From assembly GCA_965249185.1 (NCBI GenBank), contig CBDFLS010000002.1, positions 1,302,001 through 1,366,000 on the forward strand: a stretch of DNA of 64,000 nt. Reading direction: 5' to 3'. This document shows, piece by piece, positions 50,130 to 58,795 of the stretch. The stretch comes from CBDFLS01 sp965249185 (GTDB taxonomy: Bacteria; Chloroflexota; Dehalococcoidia; Lucifugimonadales; Australimonadaceae). Each line of letters begins with the position of its first letter. The stretch's first letter is position 1. A program made the position numbers and the translations under genes. The notes beneath the pieces are model-generated. The model made no database searches. It was given only the letters and a program-made list of their open reading frames with translations, and was not told the origin of the DNA.

Positions 50130-51542
50130 ATGACCGTTGAGAGGACGGCGAGCGGACCGGACGCCCACCCCGTTGTCCACGGTGAGACCCGCAGCATCTG
50201 TCCGAAGTGCCTGGCGCCCATCGACGCCCAGATTCTGCTAATGGACGGGCGCGTGGTCACGCGGAAGGAGTGCCCGGACCACGGCCGGTTCGAGGCGCTC
50301 CTCAGCTCCGATGCCGAGATGTACCTCCGCTCCCTCCCCTACAACAAGCCGGGGACCGCTCCCCTCCAGTACAGCACCCAGGTGGTGGACGGCTGCCCGC
50401 GGGACTGCGGCCTCTGTCCCGACCACCAGCAGCACACTTGCCTGGCGCTCATCGAGGTGAACAGCCACTGCAACCTCGACTGCCCCATCTGTTTCGCCAA
50501 CGCCCAGGCCGGCTTCAGCCTCTCCATAGCCCAGGTGGAGCGGATGCTGGACCGTTTCCTGGAGCTGGAGGGCGAGCCGGAGGTGGTCCAGTTCAGCGGT
50601 GGCGCGCCCACCATCCACCCCGAGACCCTGCCCATGCTCCGCATGGCCAAGGAGAAGGGCATCCCGGTGGTCATGCTGAACACCAACGGCATCCGCATCG
50701 CCAAGGACGACCGGTTCCTGGCTGGGCTGGCCGATATCCAGCCCACGGTGTACCTCCAGTTCGACGGCTTCTCGGCCCAGACCCACCAGGCGATCCGTGG
50801 CGTGGACCTGCTGCCGCTCAAGCTCAAGGCGCTGGACCGGCTGGCCCAGGCCAAGCTGGACGTGGTGCTGGTGCCGGCCATCGAGAAGGGGATAAACCAC
50901 GACGAGATAGGCGCCGTCGTCAAGTTCGGCATCGAGCACCCCGCCGTGCGGGGCATCGCCTTCCAGCCGGTCACCCACTCGGGCCGCTTCATGCCCTTCG
51001 ATCCCATGGACAGGGAGACGCTGGCCGACGTGCTCCACGGCATCGAGGAGCAGACCGACGGCATGTTCGTGACCAGCGACTTCATCCCGGTGCCCTGCTG
51101 CCATCCCACCTGCCGCTCCGCCACCTACGCCTACGTGGAGGGCGGACGGGTGACCCCGATCCCCCGGGTGGTGGAGGTGGACAAGTACCTGGACTACATC
51201 ACCAACCGCACGCTGCCGGACATCCGGCCGGAGATACTGGGCGCGCTGGAGGGCCTCTGGTCGGCGTCGGCGGTGCCGGGTTCGGACAAAACGGCCCACC
51301 GATTGCAGTGCGCCTCTTGCAACCTGAGCTTCCCCAACGAGACGGCGTACCTCAAGACCCACGTGTTCATGATTGTGGTCCAGAGCTTCGCCGACCCCTA
51401 CACCACGGACCTGCAGGCGCTCAGGAAGTGCTGCATCGGAGAGCTGGTCCCGGACGGCCGGATGATCCCCTTCTGCGCCTTCAACAGCGCGGGATACCGG
51501 GAGAAGGTCCGCGCGGCGCTCACGGCGGGCGAGATGGCGTAA
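50130..51542 (+). CDS. Radical SAM protein of the COG1964 (Tes/MJ0619-like) group
   Basis: 470 residues from ATG 50130 (GGGGAGG upstream). An N-terminal Cys pair (SICPKCLAPIDA, ECPDHGRF) and the group signature GCPRDCGLCPDHQQHTCLAL precede the radical SAM cluster NSHCNLDCPICFAN. SGGAPTIHPETLPMLR and NTNGIRIAKD are SAM-fold elements. More Cys clusters lie at CCHPTC, CASCNLSF and KCCIGEL. Archaeal relatives join lipid tails (tetraether synthase) or methylate pterins. An Lgt gene follows 13 bp later, which favours a lipid substrate, but this is inference. Confidence 0.85.
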   Translation: MTVERTASGPDAHPVVHGETRSICPKCLAPIDAQILLMDGRVVTRKECPDHGRFEALLSSDAEMYLRSLPYNKPGTAPLQYSTQVVDGCPRDCGLCPDHQQHTCLALIEVNSHCNLDCPICFANAQAGFSLSIAQVERMLDRFLELEGEPEVVQFSGGAPTIHPETLPMLRMAKEKGIPVVMLNTNGIRIAKDDRFLAGLADIQPTVYLQFDGFSAQTHQAIRGVDLLPLKLKALDRLAQAKLDVVLVPAIEKGINHDEIGAVVKFGIEHPAVRGIAFQPVTHSGRFMPFDPMDRETLADVLHGIEEQTDGMFVTSDFIPVPCCHPTCRSATYAYVEGGRVTPIPRVVEVDKYLDYITNRTLPDIRPEILGALEGLWSASAVPGSDKTAHRLQCASCNLSFPNETAYLKTHVFMIVVQSFADPYTTDLQALRKCCIGELVPDGRMIPFCAFNSAGYREKVRAALTAGEMA

Positions 51543-51555
51543 GCGGGAGGCGGGC

Positions 51556-52413
51556 TTGCGTCCAGTCCTGGTCTCCTTCGGGCCGGTGGAGCTCCACGCC
51601 TACAGCGTCTGCATGCTGACGGCGGTGCTGCTGGGCGCGTGGCTCACCTATCGCGAGGCCAAGCGCCGTATGCGCCTCAGCGAGCAGACGCTCACCGTGG
51701 GCGTCATGGGGCTGGTGGGCGGCGTGGTGGGCGCGAAGCTGAGCATGCTCGTGTTCCTGGGGCCGTCCCAGTTCTGGCGTCTTCTGTCCACCATCCCCTT
51801 CCACGGTGCGGCTCTCACCGGCGCGCTCATCGGCGGCTATGTTGCGGTGGTGCTCACCGAGCGGGCGCTGCGGGTGGACCGGTGCATGGGCGACCTGGTG
51901 GCGCCCTTCATCCCCCTGGGCATCGCCATCGGGCGGCTGGGCAACTTCCTGTCGGGCGACGCCTACGGCGCCCCCACGTCGCTGCCTTGGGGCATCGTTA
52001 TGGCCGGCGCCCGGCGTCACCCTGCCCAGCTCTACGAGATGGTCCTGGACCTCATGCTGTTCGCCTTCCTGTGGCGGTGGCGCTACCGCTCCTTCCGCGA
52101 CGGCGAGCTCTTCCGCATCTACATCGTGGGCTACGCGCTGATACGGTTCCCCATGGAGTTCCTGCGCTACCAGCCGACGCCCGTGGCCTTCCTGGGGCTG
52201 ACGCTGGTGCAGTGGGTGTGCATCGGCGCCGTGCTGGGCTTCGGTTACCAGCTCGTCTTGAACTGGAGGGGTCTGAGCTGCGTGTGCGATGTGCTGCCGA
52301 AGCTGCGGCGTCCTAGATTGCAGCTTAAGGATGTGGTTAAGGGGAGTAAACCCACATTTCCCAGATCAGCCGCGTGGGTGCGTCGTAATCCGGTAAGAGT
52401 GCTGCCTATTTGA
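51556..52413 (+). CDS. lgt: Lgt-like prolipoprotein diacylglyceryl transferase with IS-derived tail
   Basis: 285 residues from TTG 51556 (GGGAGGCGGGC upstream). Lgt motifs: HGAALTGALIGGY, GRLGNFLSGDAYG, HPAQLYEMVLDLML and GYALIRFPMEFLRYQ, in a polytopic membrane protein. Lgt moves diacylglycerol from phosphatidylglycerol to the lipobox Cys. The last 21-23 residues (from PTFPRSAAWV) are encoded by the left end of the IS1380-type element, so the native C-terminus was replaced. All catalytic motifs lie upstream, so activity may remain. Confidence 0.85.
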   Translation: MRPVLVSFGPVELHAYSVCMLTAVLLGAWLTYREAKRRMRLSEQTLTVGVMGLVGGVVGAKLSMLVFLGPSQFWRLLSTIPFHGAALTGALIGGYVAVVLTERALRVDRCMGDLVAPFIPLGIAIGRLGNFLSGDAYGAPTSLPWGIVMAGARRHPAQLYEMVLDLMLFAFLWRWRYRSFRDGELFRIYIVGYALIRFPMEFLRYQPTPVAFLGLTLVQWVCIGAVLGFGYQLVLNWRGLSCVCDVLPKLRRPRLQLKDVVKGSKPTFPRSAAWVRRNPVRVLPI

Positions 52414-53565
52414 GCCGCCTACCTGGGCATTATGGGCAGTGTGGGTGCTAGACTGGCCGAGCTAGCGGGTCTAGTTCTGGATACCGCAATCTCGCTGGAG
52501 GCACCCAATGGGTGAAAGCTCCGACACCCCTTTGAAGCTCCAATTCGACCGCAGAGTCCGCCTGGATTTTCGTGGCGCTACCATCACCTCGGACGCCGGA
52601 CTCCTGGCATGCCGCGAGCTTGATGCCGCTCTGGGGCTCACAGAGACAGCCAACGATTATATCCATGAAAGCCGCACCGGCCGCAATGTGCAACACCCGC
52701 TGTTGCCCTTGCTCAGACAATCGGTGTATAGCCGTCTCGCTGGCTACGAGGACACCAACGACGCTGAACGGCTTGCCCAAGACCCGGCTATGCGTGTCAT
52801 CGTCGGGTGGCAAGGTACTGATAAGCAGGCAGCCAGCACCAATACTATGAGCCGATTTGAGACTGAGGTGTTAACCGAAGAGGAAAACCTGGATGGGCTT
52901 GCGCGCCTGAATGTTGAGTGGGTGGACAGGGCCATGGCCCAGACATCTCACCAGCGAGTTATCCTAGACATGGACAGCTCTGAAAGCCCGGTGCATGGGC
53001 AGCAAGAGGGAGTCGCCTACAACGGCCACTTCGAGTCCGTATGTTATCACCCGCTCTTCCTGTTCAACCATTTCGGAGATTGCGAAGGTGCAATGCTTCG
53101 CCCGGGCAACGTCCACAGCGCTGAGCGGTGGCGGGAGGTTCTGGAGCCAGTCGTGAAGCGATACCAGGAGAAAGGAGTCCGGCTGCTGTTCCGGGCCGAT
53201 GCTGCCTTTGCCAAGCCCGAGGTGTACGAGTACCTGGAGTCAAGGGACACTGGCTACGCTATGCGGCTTCCGGCCAACGAGGTATTACAAGGAAACATCC
53301 GGCACCTGCTGAAGCGGCCCGTGGGCAGGCCGCCTAAAGCCTGCCCTGAGCCTGTCGAAGGGAAGCCCGTAGTCCGGTATCACGACTTCGTTTACCAGGC
53401 CCAGAGCTGGGACATTCCCCGGCGTGTGGTCGCCAAGGTGGAGTGGCGCCAGGGTGAGCTATTCCCGAGGGTCGGGTTCGTCGTCACCAACCTCAACCTA
53501 CCGCCGGCAGGCGTAACCCACTTCTACAACGGGCGGGGCACGGCCGAGCAGCGGATCAAGGAAGG
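52346..53565 (+). mobile_element. IS1380-type element, 5' part (truncated copy A)
   Basis: The left 1219 bp of the element: left end at about 52346-52351 in lgt, leader, and transposase codons 1 to about 353. It stops exactly where a second copy begins, at a shared GGTAAA. The copies differ by about three bases over the shared stretch (for example C/A at 52519/53738). Confidence 0.8.
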
Positions 53566-53632
53566 TAAACCCACATTTCCCAGATCAGCCGCGTGGGTGC
53601 GTCGTAATCCGGTAAGAGTGCTGCCTATTTGA
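52508..53632 (+). pseudogene. Truncated IS1380 transposase (copy A)
   Basis: The frame matches copy B to residue 353, then runs into copy B left-end sequence and stops at 53632, giving a 374-residue chimeric ORF. The final conserved segment of IS1380 transposases (the part from KYALNWTRLSCHRFVANQVR on) is lost, so it is presumably inactive. Confidence 0.85.
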
Positions 53633-55180
53633 GCCGCCTACCTGGGCATTATGGGCAGTGTGGGTGCTAGACTGGCCGAGCTAGCGGGTCTAGTTCTGGA
53701 TACCGCAATCTCGCTGGAGGCACCCAATGGGTGAAAGATCCGACACCCCTTTGAAGCTCCAATTCGACCGCAGAGTCCGCCTGGATTTTCGTGGCGCTAC
53801 CATCACCTCGGACGCCGGACTCCTGGCATGCCGCGAGCTTGATGCCGCTCTGGGGCTCACAGAGACAGCCAACGATTATATCCATGAAAGCCGCACCGGC
53901 CGCAATGTGCAACACCCGCTGTTGCCCTTGCTCAGACAATCGGTGTATAGCCGTCTCGCTGGCTACGAGGACACCAACGACGCTGAACGGCTTGCCCAAG
54001 ACCCGGCTATGCGTGTCATCGTCGGGTGGCAAGGTACTGATAAGCAGGCAGCCAGCACCAATACTATGAGCCGATTTGAGACTGAGGTGTTAACCGAAGA
54101 GGAAAACCTGGATGGGCTTGCGCGCCTGAATGTTGAGTGGGTGGACAGGGCCATGGCCCAGACATCTCACCAGCGAGTTATCCTAGACATGGACAGCTCT
54201 GAAAGCCCGGTGCATGGGCAGCAAGAGGGAGTCGCCTACAACGGCCACTTCGAGTCCGTATGTTATCACCCGCTCTTCCTGTTCAACCATTTCGGAGATT
54301 GCGAAGGTGCAATGCTTCGCCCGGGCAACGTCCACAGCGCTGAGCGGTGGCGGGAGGTTCTGGAGCCCGTCGTGAAGCGATACCAGGAGAAAGGAGTTCG
54401 GCTGCTGTTCCGGGCCGATGCTGCCTTTGCCAAGCCCGAGGTGTACGAGTACCTGGAGTCAAGGGACACTGGCTACGCTATGCGGCTTCCGGCCAACGAG
54501 GTATTACAAGGAAACATCCGGCACCTGCTGAAGCGGCCCGTGGGCAGGCCGCCTAAAGCCTGCCCTGAGCCTGTCGAAGGGAAGCCCGTAGTCCGGTATC
54601 ACGACTTCGTTTACCAGGCCCAGAGCTGGGACATTCCCCGGCGTGTGGTCGCCAAGGTGGAGTGGCGCCAGGGTGAGCTATTCCCGAGGGTCGGGTTCGT
54701 CGTCACCAACCTCAACCTACCGCCGGCAGGCGTAACCCACTTCTACAACGGGCGGGGCACGGCCGAGCAGCGGATCAAGGAAGGTAAATACGCCCTGAAC
54801 TGGACGCGGCTCTCGTGTCACAGGTTCGTTGCTAACCAGGTGAGGCTGTGGCTGTTTGTGCTGGCCTACAACCTGGGCAACTTCATGAGAAGGCTGACTT
54901 TGCCAGAGTCAGTGAAACACTGGTCACTGCGAAGCGTGCAGACCAAGCTCATCAAGATGGGTGGACGTCTGGTGCGGCATGCCAGGAGGTTGGTGTTTCA
55001 GCTTGCTGAGGTGGCAGTGTCCCGGGAGGTATTCCGGCAAGTGTTGGAGCGTATCGCCGGGCTCCATCCAGCACCAGGGTAGCGATTATCCTCGAGGTCA
55101 TCAGAGGTGAAGAGAGGCAACCAAGGGCGAGGTGCGCGCCCGGAGGAGTTTGAAGGGAGTGCAAACGTGGTGAAAGCCAC
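53566..55180 (+). mobile_element. IS1380-type element, copy B
   Basis: Starts at the same left end as copy A (53566-53570) and has a full transposase gene. I could not find an inverted copy of the left end after the gene, so the right boundary (drawn at 55180) is a guess; it lies somewhere between 55085 and about 55500. Confidence 0.65.
53727..55082 (+). CDS. IS1380 family transposase (DDE, group 1)
   Basis: 451 residues. IS1380 signature: ITSDAGLLACRELDAALGLT, RTGRNVQHPLLPLLRQSVYS, RLAGYEDTNDAERLAQDPAM, VILDMDSSESPVHGQQEG (first Asp), LLFRADAAFAKPEVYEYLE (second Asp) and HFYNGRGTAEQRIKEGKYAL (Glu). Residues KACPEPVEGKP near 278 are encoded by an inserted extragenic repeat (cctgagcctgtcgaaggg). 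Intact and probably active. Confidence 0.94.
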   Translation: MGERSDTPLKLQFDRRVRLDFRGATITSDAGLLACRELDAALGLTETANDYIHESRTGRNVQHPLLPLLRQSVYSRLAGYEDTNDAERLAQDPAMRVIVGWQGTDKQAASTNTMSRFETEVLTEEENLDGLARLNVEWVDRAMAQTSHQRVILDMDSSESPVHGQQEGVAYNGHFESVCYHPLFLFNHFGDCEGAMLRPGNVHSAERWREVLEPVVKRYQEKGVRLLFRADAAFAKPEVYEYLESRDTGYAMRLPANEVLQGNIRHLLKRPVGRPPKACPEPVEGKPVVRYHDFVYQAQSWDIPRRVVAKVEWRQGELFPRVGFVVTNLNLPPAGVTHFYNGRGTAEQRIKEGKYALNWTRLSCHRFVANQVRLWLFVLAYNLGNFMRRLTLPESVKHWSLRSVQTKLIKMGGRLVRHARRLVFQLAEVAVSREVFRQVLERIAGLHPAPG

Positions 55181-55583
55181 CTCCGCTGCCTGGGGCCGCT
55201 AACTCACCACGCCGAGAGATGGTTTTGTGAGCTTGATTGGATGGTTGACGGCATCCGTGACTGATACTACGATGGCTCTCGTCGAGGATGGTGCGTTGCT
55301 TGGACCCAGGCAGCTTGATATGGGTAATTCCGGTTGAAGGTTCTTGCTTGTCCTCGGTCCTGGCGTCGCATGCTCAGCCGACGGTGATATAGGGCAAGCC
55401 GGTGAATATGTCCTGAGGCAATTCCGTGTCCAAGGCAGTCATATGCTGAAGCCGCTGTACTTGAAGCGTCCCGACTGCCCGCACCTCAATGGTAGAGTGA
55501 GCGGCTGTTAACCGCCAGCTCTGAGAGAGCGGTGCACTCGCCTGTTGCACCGAGCCTCACCACTCGACCGGCTTAACCCATCC
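55083..55583. other. Non-coding region after the IS1380 element
   Basis: 500 bp without a supported gene. It must contain the right end of the element and any leftover of the lgt downstream region. A short hairpin GCTCT-GAG-AGAGC lies near 55519-55531. Nothing else is recognised. Confidence 0.4.
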
Positions 55584-55997
55584 CTACGCGCAGCAGATGT
55601 GGCTCTTGGCCTCAACGGTGGGGTTGTCGTCGAGCACCGTGTAGATCTCCCACTCCTCGCCGTCGGGGCCCGACGTATACACCTTGTCCTGGAGCGCGTT
55701 GCAGCACAGCTCCGCCTCGTCGGTGCGCGTTGGTAGCCCCTCGCCGGCCAGCCGCTCGGTCTCCGCGCGCACCTCACCCGCCGAGAACACCTCCACGCCC
55801 AGGTGGTTCAGCGACATGCCGCCGCCCGCCTGGTCCGGTCCGGCCTCGAAGAGCACCAGCTTCAGCGGCGGGTCGTCGATGGCGAAGTTGGCGTAGCCGG
55901 GCCGCACCTTGTGGGGCCCCGTCTTGAAGAGCTTGCCGTAAAAGGCGATCGCCGCGTCCAGGTCGCTGACGTTCAGAGCGAGCTGCAGCCGTGCCAT
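55584..55997 (-). CDS. ArsI/CadI family metalloenzyme (VOC fold)
   Basis: 137 residues from ATG 55997 (AGGAGGAGGTCC upstream). Glyoxalase/VOC fold: LALNVSDLDAAIAFYGKLF, MSLNHLGVEVFSAGEV (metal His), and the vicinal pair ELCCNALQDKVY that binds organoarsenicals in ArsI, then EEWEIYTVL with metal Glu. The protein ends HICCA. ArsI is a C-As lyase that demethylates methylarsenite. Divergent from an ArsR gene, the expected regulator. Confidence 0.9.
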   Translation of the reverse strand: MARLQLALNVSDLDAAIAFYGKLFKTGPHKVRPGYANFAIDDPPLKLVLFEAGPDQAGGGMSLNHLGVEVFSAGEVRAETERLAGEGLPTRTDEAELCCNALQDKVYTSGPDGEEWEIYTVLDDNPTVEAKSHICCA

Positions 55998-56011
55998 CGG
56001 ACCTCCTCCTG

Positions 56012-56068
56012 TATCGAAAATGGTCGATACATTATGCCCTTGTAAATCGATATCTGTCAATATATTAT
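56012..56068. promoter_or_regulatory. Divergent arsI/arsR operator-promoter region
   Basis: Perfect inverted repeat TATCG-N8-CGATA at 56012-56029, and a partial site AATCGATAT at 56045-56053. For arsR, TTGTAA (56040-56045), 17-bp spacer, TATTAT (56063-56068). The repeats are likely ArsR binding sites. Confidence 0.6.
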
Positions 56069-56077
56069 GGAGGGGCC

Positions 56078-56506
56078 ATGGCCGTTGACGTGCAAACGCC
56101 ACCCGAGCTCATCACCCTCTGCTGCCCCAGCCTGCTGACGCGGTCGCTCTCCGACGCCGACGCCGAGTCGGCTGCCTCCGTCTTCCGGGCGCTGGGCGAC
56201 CCGGCCAGGGTCAAGCTGCTCTCGCTGATCGCGGAGGCGCCCGTCGGCGGCGTGTGCGTCTGCGACCTGCAGGCGTCGCTTGCCCTGGCCCAGCCCACGG
56301 TGAGCCATCATCTGAAGGTGCTGTTCGCCGTGGGCCTGGTGAGCAAAAGACGTCAGGGGACATGGATGTACTACCGGCTGCGGCCTGAGTCGCTGGAAGC
56401 GGTGGCGGGCGCCTTCGGCCCGCCGGCGCAGCCTCGGAGCACGGGGCGCAAGGAGGCGCGGGGTAGCGGCCCCCGCTGGCCCGGAGTTCCCTCGACCGGC
56501 CCATGA
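56078..56506 (+). CDS. arsR: ArsR family transcriptional repressor
   Basis: 142 residues from ATG 56078 (GGAGGGG upstream). ArsR winged helix: SVFRALGDPARVKLLSLIAE, then VCVCDLQASLALAQPTVSHH with the metal-binding CxC, LKVLFAVGLVSKRRQGTWMY. An N-terminal CC pair (ITLCCPSLL) may add ligands. It probably represses the divergent arsI gene until arsenic binds. The C-terminal tail is low-complexity. The stop overlaps arfB by 4 bp. Confidence 0.92.
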   Translation: MAVDVQTPPELITLCCPSLLTRSLSDADAESAASVFRALGDPARVKLLSLIAEAPVGGVCVCDLQASLALAQPTVSHHLKVLFAVGLVSKRRQGTWMYYRLRPESLEAVAGAFGPPAQPRSTGRKEARGSGPRWPGVPSTGP

Positions 56507-56928
56507 TACCTATAACGCCTAGCATCGCCCTCTACGAGTCGGAGTTGGAGTACCAGTTCCTCACCTCCTCCGGCCCGGGCGGGCAGAACGTGAACAAGGT
56601 TGCCACGGCGGTGCAGCTCCGGTTCGACGCCGCCCGCTCGCCGTCGCTGTCCGACGACGTGCGACTCAGGCTGGCGGCCTTCGCGGGCAGGCGCATGACC
56701 GCCGCCGGCGTGCTGCTCATCAAGGCCCAGCGCTACCGCAGCCAGGACCGCAACCGGGAGGACGCCACCGGCCGGCTCGTTGAGCTGGTGCGCAGGGCCG
56801 CCGAGAGGCCCCGCGGACGCCGGGCCACCAAGCCCAGCCGGGCGTCGAAGGCGCAGCGGCTGGAGGCGAAGAGCCGCCGGAGCCAGACCAAGCGCCTGCG
56901 CACGCCCGTGAAGCTGTCCGAGGAGTAG
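56503..56928 (+). CDS. arfB: Alternative ribosome-rescue factor B
   Basis: A 141-residue peptidyl-tRNA hydrolase of the YaeJ/ICT1 type: FLTSSGPGGQNVNKVATAVQ holds the GGQ motif; the Lys/Arg-rich tail (SKAQRLEAKSRRSQTKRLR) is the part that enters the mRNA channel. It frees stalled ribosomes without a stop codon. Overlap with arsR (ATGA) puts it under the arsenic promoter, which is unusual. Confidence 0.92.
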   Translation: MIPITPSIALYESELEYQFLTSSGPGGQNVNKVATAVQLRFDAARSPSLSDDVRLRLAAFAGRRMTAAGVLLIKAQRYRSQDRNREDATGRLVELVRRAAERPRGRRATKPSRASKAQRLEAKSRRSQTKRLRTPVKLSEE

Positions 56929-56960
56929 GCGTCCTCTGTGCTTTGGCGCCCTCGCGCTCG

Positions 56961-56990
56961 TTGTGATTTGGAGCGTGGCGGGGCTACAAT
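56961..56990 (+). promoter_or_regulatory. Promoter of the LLM oxidoreductase gene
   Basis: TTGTGA 56961-56966, 18-bp spacer, TACAAT 56985-56990; the start codon is at 57037. Confidence 0.5.
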
Positions 56991-57036
56991 GCCGCCGGCT
57001 GCTTGTGGGCAAGACCGATACCCTGCGAGGTGAGCG

Positions 57037-58098
57037 TTGAAGTTCGGTACGTTTCTCCTTCTCCAATCGCCCGACATGGGCTCCACGGAAGAGGTATACG
57101 CCAACGCCGTGGCCCAGGCGGTGCTGGCCGACGAGCTGGGCTTCGAGGCGGTCTGGCTGGCGGAGCACCACTTCTCCAGCTACGGCTACATGCCCTACCC
57201 CCTGATGATGGCGGTGAAGCTGGCCGAGCGCACCCGGCGGGTGCACATCGGCACGGCGGTGCTCGTGCTGCCGCTTCACCATCCCCTGCAGCTCGCCGAG
57301 GAGATCGCCATGGCCGACCAGCTCACCGGCGGCCGCCTGGAGGTCGGTTTCGGCAGCGGCTACCAGGAGTACGAGTTCCAGCGGCTGGGCGTCTCGCTGG
57401 ACGAGAAGCGGTCGCTCTTCGACGAGGGGCTGGAGGTCGTCGTGAAGGCGCTGACCCAGCAGAGCTTCAGCTACGAGGGCCGGCACTACCGGTTTCCCGA
57501 GACCTCCACCTTCCCACGCCCGCTCCAGAAGCCCCATCCCCAGTTCTGGATAGCGGCCCAGAGCTCCCTGAGCATCGCGGCCACGGTGCGCCGGGGCTTC
57601 AAGTGCATCACCGGCGGGTCCACGGCGCCGGCGGAGGTCATCCGCGGTAGCTGGGAGGTGTTCCGTCAGGCGGTGGACGAGTCGGGGCAGCAGTGGCCCC
57701 AGGAGTTCGCCGTGCAGCGCCAGGTGTATGTGGCGGAGAGCGAGCAGGACGCCCGCGCCCAGCTCGACCACGCCCTCTGGCACTACCGCATGGTCACCAC
57801 CCTGCGCTCCAACACCCAGCGGGTGGAGGGCGGCCTGGCGGTGGAGGAGCCCCTGGCCCAGGAGCCGGACCCCCAGGCCATGTACGACGACTGGCTGCTC
57901 TACGGCACCCCCGACGTCTGCGCCGCGAAGCTCCAGCGGCTGCTGGAAACCACCGGCGTCACCTACCTCAACTGCGTCTTCGCCATCGGACGCATGGAGC
58001 ACGCAAAGGTGTGCCGCTCCATGGAGCTCTTCGCCCGAGAGGTGATGCCCCGGTTCAAGGACCGGGTGGGCGTGAGCGCCGTCGCGGGCGCATCCTAG
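57037..58098 (+). CDS. LLM-class flavin-dependent oxidoreductase
   Basis: 353 residues from TTG 57037 (GAGGTGAGCG upstream). Luciferase-like monooxygenase pattern: AVLADELGFEAVWLAEHHFS, IGTAVLVLPLHHPLQLAEEI, DQLTGGRLEVGFGSGYQEYE, PQFWIAAQSSLSIAATVRRG. FMN or F420 could be the cofactor; the substrate is unknown. Expansion of such enzymes is a trait of SAR202-like Chloroflexota. Confidence 0.9.
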   Translation: MKFGTFLLLQSPDMGSTEEVYANAVAQAVLADELGFEAVWLAEHHFSSYGYMPYPLMMAVKLAERTRRVHIGTAVLVLPLHHPLQLAEEIAMADQLTGGRLEVGFGSGYQEYEFQRLGVSLDEKRSLFDEGLEVVVKALTQQSFSYEGRHYRFPETSTFPRPLQKPHPQFWIAAQSSLSIAATVRRGFKCITGGSTAPAEVIRGSWEVFRQAVDESGQQWPQEFAVQRQVYVAESEQDARAQLDHALWHYRMVTTLRSNTQRVEGGLAVEEPLAQEPDPQAMYDDWLLYGTPDVCAAKLQRLLETTGVTYLNCVFAIGRMEHAKVCRSMELFAREVMPRFKDRVGVSAVAGAS

Positions 58099-58127
58099 CC
58101 TCCCTTTCGCCTCGGGCGGCTCCCCGC

Positions 58128-58156
58128 TTGGCGTGGCCAACGCGCGACGGTACAAT
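58128..58156 (+). promoter_or_regulatory. Promoter of the hypothetical gene at 58210
   Basis: TTGGCG 58128-58133, 17-bp spacer, TACAAT 58151-58156. Confidence 0.5.
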
Positions 58157-58209
58157 CGTCTCGTCATCTTTCGAGGAGGCATCTCGTCATCCTTCCAGGA
58201 GGCCCACGC

Positions 58210-58794
58210 ATGACCACCAGCTCCGCCGACGCCAACCGGGTGATCGTTATCGGCGAGAATCCATTCATCCGCCTCAGCGAGACGGACGGTGGGCCTCCGA
58301 CCACCGACGCCAGCTTCTGGTGGGTCATCCTCTCGCCGGGAGGCCCCGGCCACGTCCTGTTCATCAAGAGCGAGCTCACGGACAACGAGGTGCGCGTCTA
58401 CTCGGACAACATCAGCATGGCCCGATGGCTCCAGGAGACCGTCCAGGGCATGCTCAACCCGGCGTTCGGCGATAAGGATATTCTTGTGGCCGAGGCCGGC
58501 TTCGAGCGCTCGGGCGACCCGCGCTCCTTCTGGACCGAGACGGTGTTCGGCCACGACGAGGACCTCTCGCTCACCTGGTACGACATCGGCGAGCCGCTGC
58601 TCATCCACACGCAACCGAACAGCGCGCCGGACCGGCCCTATGGCGTCAGCACGATACTCGTTCCGGCGGCGGGCGCGCGGCTCACCGTGAACGGCGTCCA
58701 GGCCGCGGGCCGGCCGTGGCCCCGCGAGCGGGAGGGACGCCCCTTCAGCACCTGCGCCCTCGCCTTCAACGAATCGTGGACCCAGGCCCGGTAG
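58210..58794 (+). CDS. Hypothetical protein, family not recognised
   Basis: A 194-residue soluble protein without a signal peptide. It has a beta-rich appearance with many aromatic residues (DASFWWVILSPGGPGHVLFI, SLTWYDIGEPLLIHT). NISMARWLQETVQG looks like one helix. It has its own promoter and GGAGG upstream, and codon use like its neighbours, so it is a real gene. No catalytic motif is visible. Followed by a broken hydrolase gene that starts two bases later. Confidence 0.7.
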   Translation: MTTSSADANRVIVIGENPFIRLSETDGGPPTTDASFWWVILSPGGPGHVLFIKSELTDNEVRVYSDNISMARWLQETVQGMLNPAFGDKDILVAEAGFERSGDPRSFWTETVFGHDEDLSLTWYDIGEPLLIHTQPNSAPDRPYGVSTILVPAAGARLTVNGVQAAGRPWPREREGRPFSTCALAFNESWTQAR

Positions 58795-58795
58795 G

